64,000 nucleotides of DNA. Source: Acidobacteriota bacterium (lineage in GTDB: Bacteria; Zixibacteria; MSB-5A5; GN15; FEB-12). The position numbers were made by a program, and so were the translations under genes. The notes under the pieces are model-generated. The model searched no databases. It saw only the letters and a program-made list of their open reading frames with translations, and was not told the DNA's origin. Of the stretch, positions 46,537-55,009 are shown piece after piece. The DNA is taken from assembly GCA_035529075.1 (NCBI GenBank), contig DATKXK010000011.1, positions 1 through 64,000 of the forward strand, read 5' to 3'. The number at the start of each line of letters is the position of its first letter. Position 1 is the first letter of the stretch.

Positions 46537-47010
46537 TCACTCCTCCTCGGCCGGCCTGTCGGCCACGTCTGTCTCCAGGGTGCTTATCCATAGACCTTTC
46601 GTCGGCTGCCTGCAAATCTCGGGAATCAGGGATACCAGCGGCGGCGGTCGCAGCTTTGCCTCTTTGAGTCTGTCGACGGGTTGCCATGAGAATTCGAGAT
46701 CGGCCTCGCGGGATGACGGCACCTCCGGATACGTGATATTCAGAAGGCGCGCGGTGAACAACTGGTTCAACTCATGGTGCATCCGGCCGCCCTCATGCCA
46801 GGTGTGCTCAATGACACCGACAAACGCGCCGATCTCGGCCCGGCCGTCGAACTCTTCCCGCAGTTCCCGCGCGATAGCGGCCCGGACGCTCTCGCCGTGT
46901 TCCACGTGGCCGCCCGGGAGATGCGTGTGCTCATCCGTAATCTCACGAGCCAGCAGGATATGGCCCCGGCTGATTATTGCTGCCCTGCCTATGATCTCGA
47001 TCTCTGCCAT
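46537..47010 (-). CDS. Nudix hydrolase
   Basis: 157 residues with a nudix box GGHVEHGESVRAAIARELREE, carrying the essential REx2EE pattern that binds Mg2+. ATG 47010 has GGAAGGG upstream; a longer open frame upstream lacks such a site. Nudix enzymes cleave nucleoside diphosphates linked to another group. The terminal region (WISTLETDV) is acidic. The DUF169 start follows 1 bp after its stop, indicating co-translation. Confidence 0.88.
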   Translation of the reverse strand: MAEIEIIGRAAIISRGHILLAREITDEHTHLPGGHVEHGESVRAAIARELREEFDGRAEIGAFVGVIEHTWHEGGRMHHELNQLFTARLLNITYPEVPSSREADLEFSWQPVDRLKEAKLRPPPLVSLIPEICRQPTKGLWISTLETDVADRPAEEE

Positions 47011-47047
47011 AGCCCTTCCGTGACGTAATCCGGGATCGTTCGTTCCC

Positions 47048-47785
47048 TCAGCCCGGGCGGGGTGCCTTGTGAACAAGGATGAATTCTCGCGCCAGCCGGC
47101 CGATCTCACGCGCCACGTCCTCGGAGAGGTGCACCTTCTCCAGTGACTCGCGGTCCACGTCCGTACTCTTCTCGTAGGTCGCCTCCAGGATGGCGAAATC
47201 GGCCCCCCGCACCAACTCTTTCAGTCCGGGGCAATTGCCCGTATCACCGGTTATCGCGACCGTGTCTCCTTCACAGGTAATGCGGTACCCCAGGGCCGGT
47301 ACCGGCTCGAGCGCGTCAGATCCCTCAATGCTTCCGCAGTGAACCACGGGGTAGGCAACGATAGACATCCCGACGATTTGCAGGCATGAGCCGGGCTGCA
47401 ACTCCCGGTAATTGATGGAGAACGGAACCGTACCATGATAGCACCGCCTGAACAGGTCAACGGCGCGGGGCACCTCCACGCAACCGGCCGGGGCGTAAAT
47501 CGGCACCGCGTCCGTCCTGCCGACCATCCGCAGGAACCCGAGCAGCGAGTGCAACCCGCCCATGTGATCGAAATGGCCGTGGGTGAAAAGAATGCCACGG
47601 AGGCTCTCAAGGTCCAGACCGCCGGACAGGATATCTCTGAGCGCTCCGTCGCCGGTATCAACGAGCAGGGCACCGGTGCGGTTGCTCAGCCAGATATGCT
47701 GGGCTACTCCGGCCGCCGAGAATAAGACCCTGACGTTCAGACTCGTGCCGCGCCATGTCCGGAAGTCAGTTTCTCGATTCTGCAT
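47048..47785 (-). CDS. MBL-fold metallo-hydrolase (RNase Z-like)
   Basis: 245 residues. Metal-binding motif THGHFDHMGG (HxHxDH), VHCGSIEG, ITGDTGNC (Asp bridging metals) and a late KVHLSEDVAREIG ... ILVHKAPR, the layout of RNase Z and related phosphodiesterases or arylsulphatases. A strand HIWLSNRTGALLVDTGDG precedes the metal site. It is the first gene of the minus-strand run and is divergent from arsR. Substrate cannot be assigned. Confidence 0.85.
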   Translation of the reverse strand: MQNRETDFRTWRGTSLNVRVLFSAAGVAQHIWLSNRTGALLVDTGDGALRDILSGGLDLESLRGILFTHGHFDHMGGLHSLLGFLRMVGRTDAVPIYAPAGCVEVPRAVDLFRRCYHGTVPFSINYRELQPGSCLQIVGMSIVAYPVVHCGSIEGSDALEPVPALGYRITCEGDTVAITGDTGNCPGLKELVRGADFAILEATYEKSTDVDRESLEKVHLSEDVAREIGRLAREFILVHKAPRPG

Positions 47786-47958
47786 CAACCTGTCTCGTTG
47801 GGGCCGTGTCTTCGGCCGTGCCTGTACGTTGCCGACGTGACCAAGGTACTATAAGTCCATCCGTCTTTCAAGTTCCCTGAATCGGCGGTCGTCTCGGTAT
47901 TGAAAGTGCTCAAGCCGCGATGACAGGTCGGGGGTCGGTATCTCTCCGGATTCTCTTC

Positions 47959-47988
47959 TTGACAGCCGAATGCGGGTCCGGATATATT
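47959..47988 (+). promoter_or_regulatory. ars operon promoter
   Basis: TTGACA (47959-47964), an 18-bp spacer and TATATT (47983-47988), with the likely start of transcription near 47995. The operator overlaps its -10 end. Confidence 0.75.
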
Positions 47989-48005
47989 TCGTCAATTGGC
48001 GAAAT
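47986..48005. promoter_or_regulatory. ArsR operator
   Basis: Inverted repeat ATTTCGTCAATTGGCGAAAT, palindromic except for one pair, overlaps the -10 box and the transcription start. Position and symmetry fit an autorepressed arsR gene. Confidence 0.7.
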
Positions 48006-48018
48006 GGCGAATTGAATT

Positions 48019-48390
48019 ATGAACGATTTTCCTGCTGTTAACCTGTTCAGGGCCCTCGGTGACGAAAGCAGGCTTCGTGCCGTCCTCGTGTTGAGGCGGC
48101 ACGAACTGTGTGTCTGCCAGATTGTGGAACTCCTGGGCCTGGCGCCGTCCACTGTCTCGAAACACCTGGCTATTCTCAGGGAGGCCGGGCTGATCGAGGC
48201 CCGGAAAATGGGCCGGTGGGTGCACTACCGCACAGCGCCGGCACCGGGTGGAGGCCTGCCGGGGGATCAGCTTTCAGCCATTCTGGATTCTCTGGCGACC
48301 ACACGCCCGGCGCATCGGGACGACCGGAGACTGAAAGAGATACTCAAGCTTGACCCGGAGGTGCTGTGCGAGAAGCAAAGACGCGGCTGA
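48019..48390 (+). CDS. arsR: ArsR-family arsenic-responsive repressor
   Basis: 123-residue winged helix protein. ELCVCQIVELLGLAPSTVSKHLAILREAGLI contains the ELCVC metalloid-binding motif in helix alpha-3 and the recognition helix. It should repress its own operon and release on As(III) or Sb(III). ATG 48019 lacks a strong ribosome site. It overlaps arsC by 25 bp. Confidence 0.94.
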   Translation: MNDFPAVNLFRALGDESRLRAVLVLRRHELCVCQIVELLGLAPSTVSKHLAILREAGLIEARKMGRWVHYRTAPAPGGGLPGDQLSAILDSLATTRPAHRDDRRLKEILKLDPEVLCEKQRRG

Positions 48391-48821
48391 AAGTGCTGTT
48401 CCTCTGTACCGGGAACTCCTGCCGCAGCCAGATGGCCGAAGGATGGGCAAGGCACCTCCTGCCGGACGTTCTCGAGGCACGGTCCGCAGGGACAGAGAAG
48501 CGCGGGCTTGATCCCGTGGCCGTCAAGGTGATGGCGGAACGGGGAGTCGATATCTCCGGTCATAAGTCCAAGATGTTGGCAGAAGTGGCAGGCGTGGATT
48601 TCGACTACGTGATTACCGTGTGCGCCGACGCCGACGCAAACTGCCCGGTTTTTCCCGGTCGGACGATCAAAATCCACCGGGGTTTCGACGACCCGCCGGC
48701 GCTGGCCGGGGACGCGAAGACGGACGAGGATGCTCTCAGGGAATATCGTCGCGTGCGGGACGAGATCCGCGACTTTGTGAAGACGCTGCCGGAATTGTCT
48801 GGCACGGTCAGGCGGGAATAA
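48366..48821 (+). CDS. arsC: Arsenate reductase, LMW-phosphatase (thioredoxin-coupled) type
   Basis: Reduces arsenate to arsenite. CTGNSCRS (Cys14, Cys19, Arg20) is the phosphatase-type active loop, and [11 protein letters not shown] carries the two further cysteines used to relay the disulphide to thioredoxin. Length 151 is slightly above the 130-140 of the family. The GTG start has GGAGG 4 bp upstream within arsR. Confidence 0.95.
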   Translation: MREAKTRLKVLFLCTGNSCRSQMAEGWARHLLPDVLEARSAGTEKRGLDPVAVKVMAERGVDISGHKSKMLAEVAGVDFDYVITVCADADANCPVFPGRTIKIHRGFDDPPALAGDAKTDEDALREYRRVRDEIRDFVKTLPELSGTVRRE

Positions 48822-48900
48822 CGCACCCGCTCATAGTTGTGCCGGCAGCCGCGCGCAAGCGAGGATACGGCCAATTGATATACTCGAGGAAGGACCTGCC

Positions 48901-50004
48901 ATGTCAGCACCCGTTATGGTTACAAAGCGGCTGAGGCTGCTTGACAGATATCTGACGGTGTGGATTTTCCTGGCCATGGGCCTGGGCGTGCTGCTGGGGT
49001 ATGCCGTCACCGGCATTGAGCAGTTCATCGACACGTTTCAGGTGGGCACGACCAATATCCCCATCGCCATCGGCCTGATTCTCATGATGTACCCGCCGCT
49101 GGCCAAGGTCAGGTACGAGGCTATCGGCACGGTCTTCCGAAACGTTCGCGTGCTGCTGTTATCTCTGGTTCAGAACTGGGTTGTCGGGCCGCTCGTAATG
49201 TTTGCTCTGGCCGTTGTTTTCCTGTACGACCTGCCGGATTACGCCGTCGGACTTATCATGGTAGGGCTGGCCAGATGTATTGCCATGGTTCTGGTGTGGA
49301 ACGACCTGGCCGCGGGAGACAAGGAACTGGCCGCCGGGCTGGTGGCCTTTAACGCCATATTCCAGGTGCTTTTCTACGGCGTCTATGCCTGGATCTTCCT
49401 GACCTTTCTGCCCCCCCTGTTCGGATTGAGCGGGGTGGTCGTGGACGTGGGCGTCGGCCAGATTGCCACGACGGTGCTGATCTATCTCGGGATTCCGCTG
49501 GTCGCCGGCCTGGTCAGTCGGCTTGTGTTGATGCGGGCCAAAGGGCGCGACTGGTACGAGCAGACGTTTGTGCGCCGCATCAGCCCGATTACGCTCGTCG
49601 CCCTGCTGTTTACGATCGTCGTGATGTTCTCGTTAAAGGGTGAGCTTATCGTCAGGCTGCCGCTGGACGTGCTGCGTATCGCCGTTCCGCTGGTGCTCTA
49701 TTTCGTGGCCATGTTCCTGATCACCTTCTTCACGGCCAAAACCAAGCGAATCAACGCCGGGTACTCGCAGAACGCCACCGTGTCGCTGACTGCCGCCAGC
49801 AACGACTTCGAGCTGGCCATCGCCGTCGCCGTGGCCGTTTTCGGCATCAGTTCCGCTGCCGCGTTTGCGACGGTCATCGGCCCGCTGGTCGAGGTACCGG
49901 TGCTGATCACGCTGGTGAACGTGTCGCTGTACTTCCGCCGGCGCTACTACGGCTCGACGGAAGCTCTCAGCGCGAGGCCCGAGAAGCCTCCCGCTGCCCC
50001 GTGA
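48901..50004 (+). CDS. acr3: ACR3-family arsenite efflux transporter
   Basis: About ten transmembrane helices over 367 residues. ACR3 marks: [28 protein letters not shown] and the cysteine that is essential for As(III) transport in [20 protein letters not shown]. The [18 protein letters not shown] stretch near the end is typical. It is the last gene of the arsR-arsC-acr3 set, 79 bp after arsC. Confidence 0.95.
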   Translation: MSAPVMVTKRLRLLDRYLTVWIFLAMGLGVLLGYAVTGIEQFIDTFQVGTTNIPIAIGLILMMYPPLAKVRYEAIGTVFRNVRVLLLSLVQNWVVGPLVMFALAVVFLYDLPDYAVGLIMVGLARCIAMVLVWNDLAAGDKELAAGLVAFNAIFQVLFYGVYAWIFLTFLPPLFGLSGVVVDVGVGQIATTVLIYLGIPLVAGLVSRLVLMRAKGRDWYEQTFVRRISPITLVALLFTIVVMFSLKGELIVRLPLDVLRIAVPLVLYFVAMFLITFFTAKTKRINAGYSQNATVSLTAASNDFELAIAVAVAVFGISSAAAFATVIGPLVEVPVLITLVNVSLYFRRRYYGSTEALSARPEKPPAAP

Positions 50005-50085
50005 TTGGGTCTTGCGGGAGGCGTGCGATACGCGATTCCGGGAGTCGCCGGCGGCCGGGCGCGTAATCCCGCCCCCGAAAGAGCA

Positions 50086-50114
50086 TTGCTCTTTCTTGTG
50101 GATTGGAGTAACTT
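50086..50114 (+). promoter_or_regulatory. tRNA-Leu promoter
   Basis: TTGCTC (50086-50091), a 17-bp spacer and TAACTT (50109-50114), placing transcription start next to the tRNA 5' end. An AAAGAG/CTCTTT hairpin (50078-50094) overlaps the -35 and may end the ars transcript. Confidence 0.5.
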
Positions 50115-50121
50115 AGTGCAG

Positions 50122-50203
50122 GCGAAAGTGGCGGAAATGGTAGACGCGCTGGATTTAGGATCCAGTTCCGGCAGGAGTGGGGGTTCGAATCCCCCCTTTC
50201 GCA
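50122..50203 (+). tRNA. tRNA-Leu (UAG)
   Basis: 82-nt class II tRNA: acceptor GCGAAAG/CTTTCGC with discriminator A, D-arm GGCGGAAATGGTAGACGC, anticodon stem CTGGA/TCCAG with loop TTTAGGA (anticodon UAG), a short variable arm and TpsiC arm GGGGGTTCGAATCCCCC. CCA is not encoded. Confidence 0.96.
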
Positions 50204-50339
50204 TTTCCGCCAGACGGCCCGGGTGCAATGGAACGCCGGCGGCACGCAAGCGGTCCAATCTGACAGAGACACCCGCGTAACAGATGGGTAAACTGCCTGC
50301 CGCCGGTGGTAGCCGGTGCCGGCGTTCAGGGTGAGTAGC

Positions 50340-51599
50340 ATGAAAGTAGATTTGAAAGAAACGACGGAACTCGAGCGGGAACTCAATATCGAAGTCGAGC
50401 CGGAGACCGTTCAGTCTGCGCTGGAGAAAAAGCTCCATGAAATCAGGCAGACCGTGACGCTCAAGGGTTTTCGCAAGGGGAAGGCACCGCTTGATCTCGT
50501 GAAGTCGCTGTATCATGACCAGGCCAAGGCCGACGTCGCCGACAACCTGATCAGAGACACGTACCCCCGGGCGGTGCAGGAGAAGACCCTCCGCGTGGCC
50601 GCCCGTCCGACCGTCACGGACCTGAGTTTCGACGACAGCGGCGGCTTTGCTTACACGGTCAGGGTCGAGGTCTTTCCCGAGGTGACGCGGGTGGAATGCG
50701 AGGGCTTGACGCTCGAGGCCATCGACACGGAGCCGACCGATGAAGAGGTCGAGGCGATGGTCGCAAATTACCGCAGGCAGTTCTCGGACCTTCGGCCGGT
50801 GGACCGGCCCGCCGAGGACGGCGACGTGGTCCTGGCCGACCTGCACAAGCTTTTCGATTCCAAGGAGGCGCTGGTCGGAGATTCCTTTGACAACTCCGAG
50901 GTCGATCTCGGCAGCCCGCTGACGGTCAAGGAGTTCAAGGAGGAACTGCCGGGCATGAGTGCTGGTGATTCGAAGGAGTTTACGGTGCATTACGACGAGG
51001 GTTACGCCGACTCCAGGTTCGCGGGTGCCCAGATCAGGTACAACTGCACGGTCCGGGCGGTCCAGGAGCGCGTCCTGCCGGAGTTCGACGATGCGTTCGC
51101 CAAACGCACCGGTGTTGCGGAAACCGCGCTGGAATTGAAGCTGAAGATGCGAGAGGATATCAGGAGACAGAAAGAGGAGAACCGGACGCGCCGGGACAAG
51201 CGCGTGGTGGTCCGACAGATCTGCGAGAAAAACGAAATCCCCGTCCCGGAAGGAACGGTCAACGCGTACCTGGATGCGGTCGTGGAGGATCTCAGGCAGC
51301 ACCGGTCCGAGGTAACCGAGGAAGAGATACGTCAACAGTATCGACAGGCCGGGATCAATTCCGTCCGCTGGGATATTCTGTGGCATGCGCTCTCGGAGCA
51401 TGAAAGCATTGAAGTTTCACCCGAGGATTCCGAAAACTGGATAAACGGGTTCGCCGCAGCCAATAAGATGACCCCGCAGCAGGCCCGCCAGGCCCTCCAG
51501 CAGTCCGGCAAGGCGGCCGGTCTCCGCGAGTCGTTGCTGGAAGACAAGGTCATGGCCTTTCTGGTCGGGAAGGCGACAAGGGAACCCGCGAGAAAATAG
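50340..51599 (+). CDS. tig: Trigger factor
   Basis: Ribosome-associated chaperone of 419 residues with peptidyl-prolyl isomerase domain. N-terminal ribosome-binding loop TLKGFRKGKAP, then the FKBP-like domain (about 145-240; EDGDVVLADL, GMSAGDSKEFTV) and the helical C-terminal arms (VAETALELKLKMREDIR to the end). ATG 50340 follows AGGGTGAG. First gene of the classical tig-clpP-clpX order. Confidence 0.95.
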   Translation: MKVDLKETTELERELNIEVEPETVQSALEKKLHEIRQTVTLKGFRKGKAPLDLVKSLYHDQAKADVADNLIRDTYPRAVQEKTLRVAARPTVTDLSFDDSGGFAYTVRVEVFPEVTRVECEGLTLEAIDTEPTDEEVEAMVANYRRQFSDLRPVDRPAEDGDVVLADLHKLFDSKEALVGDSFDNSEVDLGSPLTVKEFKEELPGMSAGDSKEFTVHYDEGYADSRFAGAQIRYNCTVRAVQERVLPEFDDAFAKRTGVAETALELKLKMREDIRRQKEENRTRRDKRVVVRQICEKNEIPVPEGTVNAYLDAVVEDLRQHRSEVTEEEIRQQYRQAGINSVRWDILWHALSEHESIEVSPEDSENWINGFAAANKMTPQQARQALQQSGKAAGLRESLLEDKVMAFLVGKATREPARK

Positions 51600-51650
51600 A
51601 ATATGGAGGTTCGAACCCTTGCGGCCCTTGGGCGCAGGGTGAAGGTGCTT

Positions 51651-52268
51651 ATGAAGGACAAGTTACACGACAGTTACCTGATTCCGATGGTGGTTGAGCA
51701 GACCGGTCGTGGTGAGCGCGCCTACGACATTTTCTCTCGCCTGCTCAAAGACAGGATAATCTTCATCGGGACACCGATCGATGATCAGGTTGCGAATGTG
51801 GTCATTGCCCAGATGCTGTTTCTGGAAGCGGAGGACCCGGAGAAGGACGTTTTCGTGTATATCAATTCTCCGGGCGGTTCGGTTACGGCCGGCATGGCCC
51901 TGTACGACACCATGCAGTTCATCAAGCCGGACATTGCCACCACCTGCGTGGGCCTGGCCGCGTCGATGGGCGCATTTCTGCTGGCCGCCGGGACCGAAGG
52001 CAAACGCGCGGCGCTGCCGAACGGCCGGATCATGATTCACCAGCCCATGGGCGGGACCCAGGGGCAGGTGTCCGATATCGTGATCATGACGGAAGAGTTC
52101 GCCAAGGCCAAGAAGCGGCTCAACGAGTTGCTGGTCATGCATACCGGCCAGCCCCTCGAAAGGATCGAAAAAGACACCGATCGGAATTACTTTATGTCCC
52201 CGGAAGAAGCCCGGGAATACGGCCTGATCGACAAGGTCTACGAGTTCAAGCGCGAGATAAAGAAATAA
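51651..52268 (+). CDS. clpP: ATP-dependent Clp protease proteolytic subunit
   Basis: 205 residues. Seen: [35 protein letters not shown]-type [11 protein letters not shown], active Ser105 ([11 protein letters not shown]), His130 (MIHQPMGG), and the third triad position. Counting against E. coli (Ser97, His122, Asp171), the third position is residue 179, which is Asn (DTDRNYFM, codon 52185-52187). Listeria ClpP1 is known to carry Asn there. ATG 51651 has AAGGTG upstream and matches the usual N-terminus; ATG 51603 would add 16 residues. Confidence 0.94.
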   Translation: MKDKLHDSYLIPMVVEQTGRGERAYDIFSRLLKDRIIFIGTPIDDQVANVVIAQMLFLEAEDPEKDVFVYINSPGGSVTAGMALYDTMQFIKPDIATTCVGLAASMGAFLLAAGTEGKRAALPNGRIMIHQPMGGTQGQVSDIVIMTEEFAKAKKRLNELLVMHTGQPLERIEKDTDRNYFMSPEEAREYGLIDKVYEFKREIKK

Positions 52269-52327
52269 GACGCCCCGCCGGTCGGTCCGGCACGTGACGG
52301 CGCCGCCGCTGCGGGGAACCAACTAAC

Positions 52328-53608
52328 ATGCCGAACGACGAGTTTGAACCACGCCTGCCGCAACGCTGTTCGTTCTGCGGCAAAGAATACGGGCAGGTGA
52401 AACGGCTCTTTGCAGGGCGCGATGCGCACATTTGCAGCGAGTGCGTGACTCTCTGCTTTGACCTGCTGGAGAGCGTCCCGGACGAGCAGCCTGCCGAGCA
52501 GATAGCGGATCTTCCCCGGCCGGCCGATGTCAAGAACTCCCTGGATCAGTACGTCATCGGCCAGGAAACGGCCAAGGTTACGGTATCCGTGGCCGTGTAC
52601 AACCACTACAAGCGCATAAACCACCTGCAGGCCCTCCGGGCAAAAGGTAAGCTTGAGCCGCAGGACGAAGACGTCGAACTTGAAAAATCCAACATCCTGC
52701 TGCTTGGTCCCACCGGTACCGGCAAGACCTTGATCGCGCGAACGCTGGCGAAGTGCCTGAAGGTGCCGTTTACGATCGCCGACGCCACGGTGCTGACCGA
52801 AGCCGGGTATGTCGGCGAAGACGTGGAGAATATCCTGGTGCGTTTGTTCCATGCGGCTAATTTCAACGCCGCCAGAACCGAACGCGGAATCATCTACATT
52901 GACGAACTGGACAAGATCGCCCGCAAGGACGGAAATCCGTCGATCACCCGTGACGTTTCCGGCGAGGGCGTGCAACAGGGGCTGCTGAAAATCCTCGAAG
53001 GGACGGTTGCCAATATCCCCCCCAAGGGAGGCAGGAAGCACCCGGAACAGTCGTTCGTGCAGATCGATACGACCAACATCCTGTTCATCTGCGGCGGCGC
53101 CTTTGACGGATTGGAAAAGATTGTGGCCCGCCGGCTGGGGAACAAGGTGGTCGGGTTCGAGGCCGACAAGAAATACGTCAGCGAATCCAGCGAGGATATT
53201 CTGGACCATCTCGTCCCCGCCGATCTGATCGAATACGGGCTGATTCCCGAGCTTGTCGGGCGCGTACCCGTCGCAGCCGCCCTTCGACCGCTGGACGAAG
53301 AGGCGATGCTGTCCATACTGACCGAACCCAAGAACGCCCTGGTCAAACAGTACGCTCGTCTGCTCGAGATGGAAGGAGTGGAGCTTCAGTTCGAACCCGA
53401 GGCGCTCAAGGCGGCTGTCCGACTGGCCCGGGAGCGCAAGACCGGTGCCCGGGCGCTCCGCTCCATTTTCGAACGCGCCATGCTCAACGTGATGTATGAA
53501 ATCCCCTCAAATCCTGAAGTTGCCGAGGTCGTGGTCACCGGTGAGACGATCACCGAGGGCAGCCCGGCACGCCTTATCACCCACGCCCAGAAGAAGAAGG
53601 CCGGTTGA
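52328..53608 (+). CDS. clpX: ATP-dependent unfoldase ClpX
   Basis: 426 residues. N-terminal zinc-binding domain with CSFCGKEY and CSECVTLC, Walker A GPTGTGKT, Walker [12 protein letters not shown], sensor and pore regions including GYVGEDVEN, and the C-terminal small domain ([12 protein letters not shown]). The order tig-clpP-clpX matches many bacteria; the ClpP partner is encoded 59 bp upstream. It overlaps nothing and ends 14 bp before a convergent gene. Confidence 0.96.
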   Translation: MPNDEFEPRLPQRCSFCGKEYGQVKRLFAGRDAHICSECVTLCFDLLESVPDEQPAEQIADLPRPADVKNSLDQYVIGQETAKVTVSVAVYNHYKRINHLQALRAKGKLEPQDEDVELEKSNILLLGPTGTGKTLIARTLAKCLKVPFTIADATVLTEAGYVGEDVENILVRLFHAANFNAARTERGIIYIDELDKIARKDGNPSITRDVSGEGVQQGLLKILEGTVANIPPKGGRKHPEQSFVQIDTTNILFICGGAFDGLEKIVARRLGNKVVGFEADKKYVSESSEDILDHLVPADLIEYGLIPELVGRVPVAAALRPLDEEAMLSILTEPKNALVKQYARLLEMEGVELQFEPEALKAAVRLARERKTGARALRSIFERAMLNVMYEIPSNPEVAEVVVTGETITEGSPARLITHAQKKKAG

Positions 53609-53622
53609 GGCGGCGGCGACGT

Positions 53623-54219
53623 TCAGCCCAGGTCGAGCCGGTAGACCGGTCGGCTCGGTGCCAGGCGCTGCACCTCTTTGAACCCCAGGCGGGTGAAGAT
53701 CACCTCGGGCCCGGTAAAAGAGAATGCCGGCGGCAATCGTTTGCCGTTTCTCGTCAGAGTCACAGGATACGCTTCGACGATCTTTCCTCCGCGCCTGCGG
53801 ATGGCTTTGACCGCTTCGCCTGCCAGGAGTTGGCCCAACCCGATGCGACGGTATTCTTTGACCAGGTAAAAGCAGTTGATCGCCCACAGGCCGGCGGCGC
53901 TTTCCGTCCGGTATGACCTGGTCGTCTCCAGGCCCGGGAAATGGGCCTTGGGTCCGAACGAACACCATCCCACCGGTTCCCGGTCGTCAAGTGCGAGGAT
54001 TCCGTGTGCCTTCCCGGATTTCACGAGTTTCCTGAAGGCCTGTTGATTGGGTGCTCCCTTGACCCTGCTCCACCGCTTGCGGGCATCAGTCAGTCGCCAG
54101 AACATGCACCAGCAGCCTCCGCATGCGCCTTTCGTACCGAACAGGCTTTTAACGAGCGGCCAGTCCGTTTCGGTGAGTTCGCGTACGGTGAGCCGTGCGA
54201 TGTCAGCCGGACTGCACAT
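53623..54219 (-). CDS. GNAT-family N-acetyltransferase
   Basis: About 198 residues. The acetyl-CoA pyrophosphate site is in FYLVKEYRRIGLGQLLAGEAV. An N-terminal cysteine-rich motif GACGGCWCMFWR marks a subgroup of GNATs with unknown substrate. A beta-bulge strand VGWCSFGP is present. Start uncertain: ATG 54219 or the in-frame ATG 54264; neither has a strong ribosome site. Convergent with clpX. Confidence 0.8.
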   Translation of the reverse strand: MCSPADIARLTVRELTETDWPLVKSLFGTKGACGGCWCMFWRLTDARKRWSRVKGAPNQQAFRKLVKSGKAHGILALDDREPVGWCSFGPKAHFPGLETTRSYRTESAAGLWAINCFYLVKEYRRIGLGQLLAGEAVKAIRRRGGKIVEAYPVTLTRNGKRLPPAFSFTGPEVIFTRLGFKEVQRLAPSRPVYRLDLG

Positions 54220-54317
54220 GTGCGTATGGTAGAGCCGGGACCGGCGGCGGGCAATCACAAACATGGGCGGGTCTCAGTGTCCAGACCCGCCCGTCGGGCG
54301 CACGGGGCAGAAACTCC

Positions 54318-54345
54318 TTGATTTTGACTTCGCAGGGGCTATCTT
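54318..54345 (+). promoter_or_regulatory. Possible promoter of the STAS gene
   Basis: TTGATT (54318-54323), a 16-bp spacer and TATCTT (54340-54345), 115 bp before the ATG. Confidence 0.35.
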
Positions 54346-54460
54346 GCGGCGGTTTCTTCCGAACGGCCGGCTCGGGCGCCAGGACTTTGTCTCGGCCCTG
54401 GCGGGTCGCAGCACCGGCAAAGAGAGAACAGCAAACCGCAAATACAGAAGGTGAAGACAC

Positions 54461-54799
54461 ATGAAATTCGGCGACAAATTACAGGGTGATATTGTCATTA
54501 TTGAGATATCGGGCAAGATCATGGGGGGCGAGGAGACGACCATGTTCCACGGCAAGATTCACGAGTACATCCAGATAAAGAAGAGCCATATCGTGCTCGA
54601 TCTGGCCAAGGTCGAATGGATGAACTCGGTCGGGCTGGGGATGCTGATTTCCGCCCTGACGACCGTCAAAAACGCCGGCGGCCGTCTCGTGCTGGCCAAT
54701 ATCACCAAGATCGAGTCTATTCTGACTATCACACGGTTGATTACGGTTTTTGAGCACTACGACAGCCGCGAAGAGGCAATCAAGTCGTTCGCAGCTTAG
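54461..54799 (+). CDS. STAS-domain anti-sigma-factor antagonist (RsbV/SpoIIAA-like)
   Basis: 112 residues with the STAS fold: IVIIEISGKIMGG, HIVLDLAKVEWMNSVGLGMLI and LVLANITKIESIL. Ser56 in WMNSVGLG is the expected phosphorylation site switched by a serine kinase of the RsbW type. Neither the kinase nor the sigma factor is in the window. It stands alone, closed by its own terminator. Confidence 0.88.
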   Translation: MKFGDKLQGDIVIIEISGKIMGGEETTMFHGKIHEYIQIKKSHIVLDLAKVEWMNSVGLGMLISALTTVKNAGGRLVLANITKIESILTITRLITVFEHYDSREEAIKSFAA

Positions 54800-54831
54800 G
54801 ACCTGGCGTAAGTGCGCTATCAGTCTGGAGC

Positions 54832-54859
54832 AGGCCCCGGTCAGGGGCCTTTCCTTTTT
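54832..54859 (+). terminator. Intrinsic terminator
   Basis: AGGCCCC/GGGGCCT stem, GGTCA loop, then TTTCCTTTTT. It closes the STAS gene. Confidence 0.8.
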
Positions 54860-55009
54860 GGGATCCTCCCGGAATGTCAGAATCTGCCTTTCGTGCAAGA
54901 TTGCGCGGCAGCGCGTAAGGCATTGAACGAAATGCAACTTCCGGCAGTCATATGGCGTAAATAACAATCTACCCGGTGAATACGCTTATCATGTGACGGG
55001 GAGTCTTCC

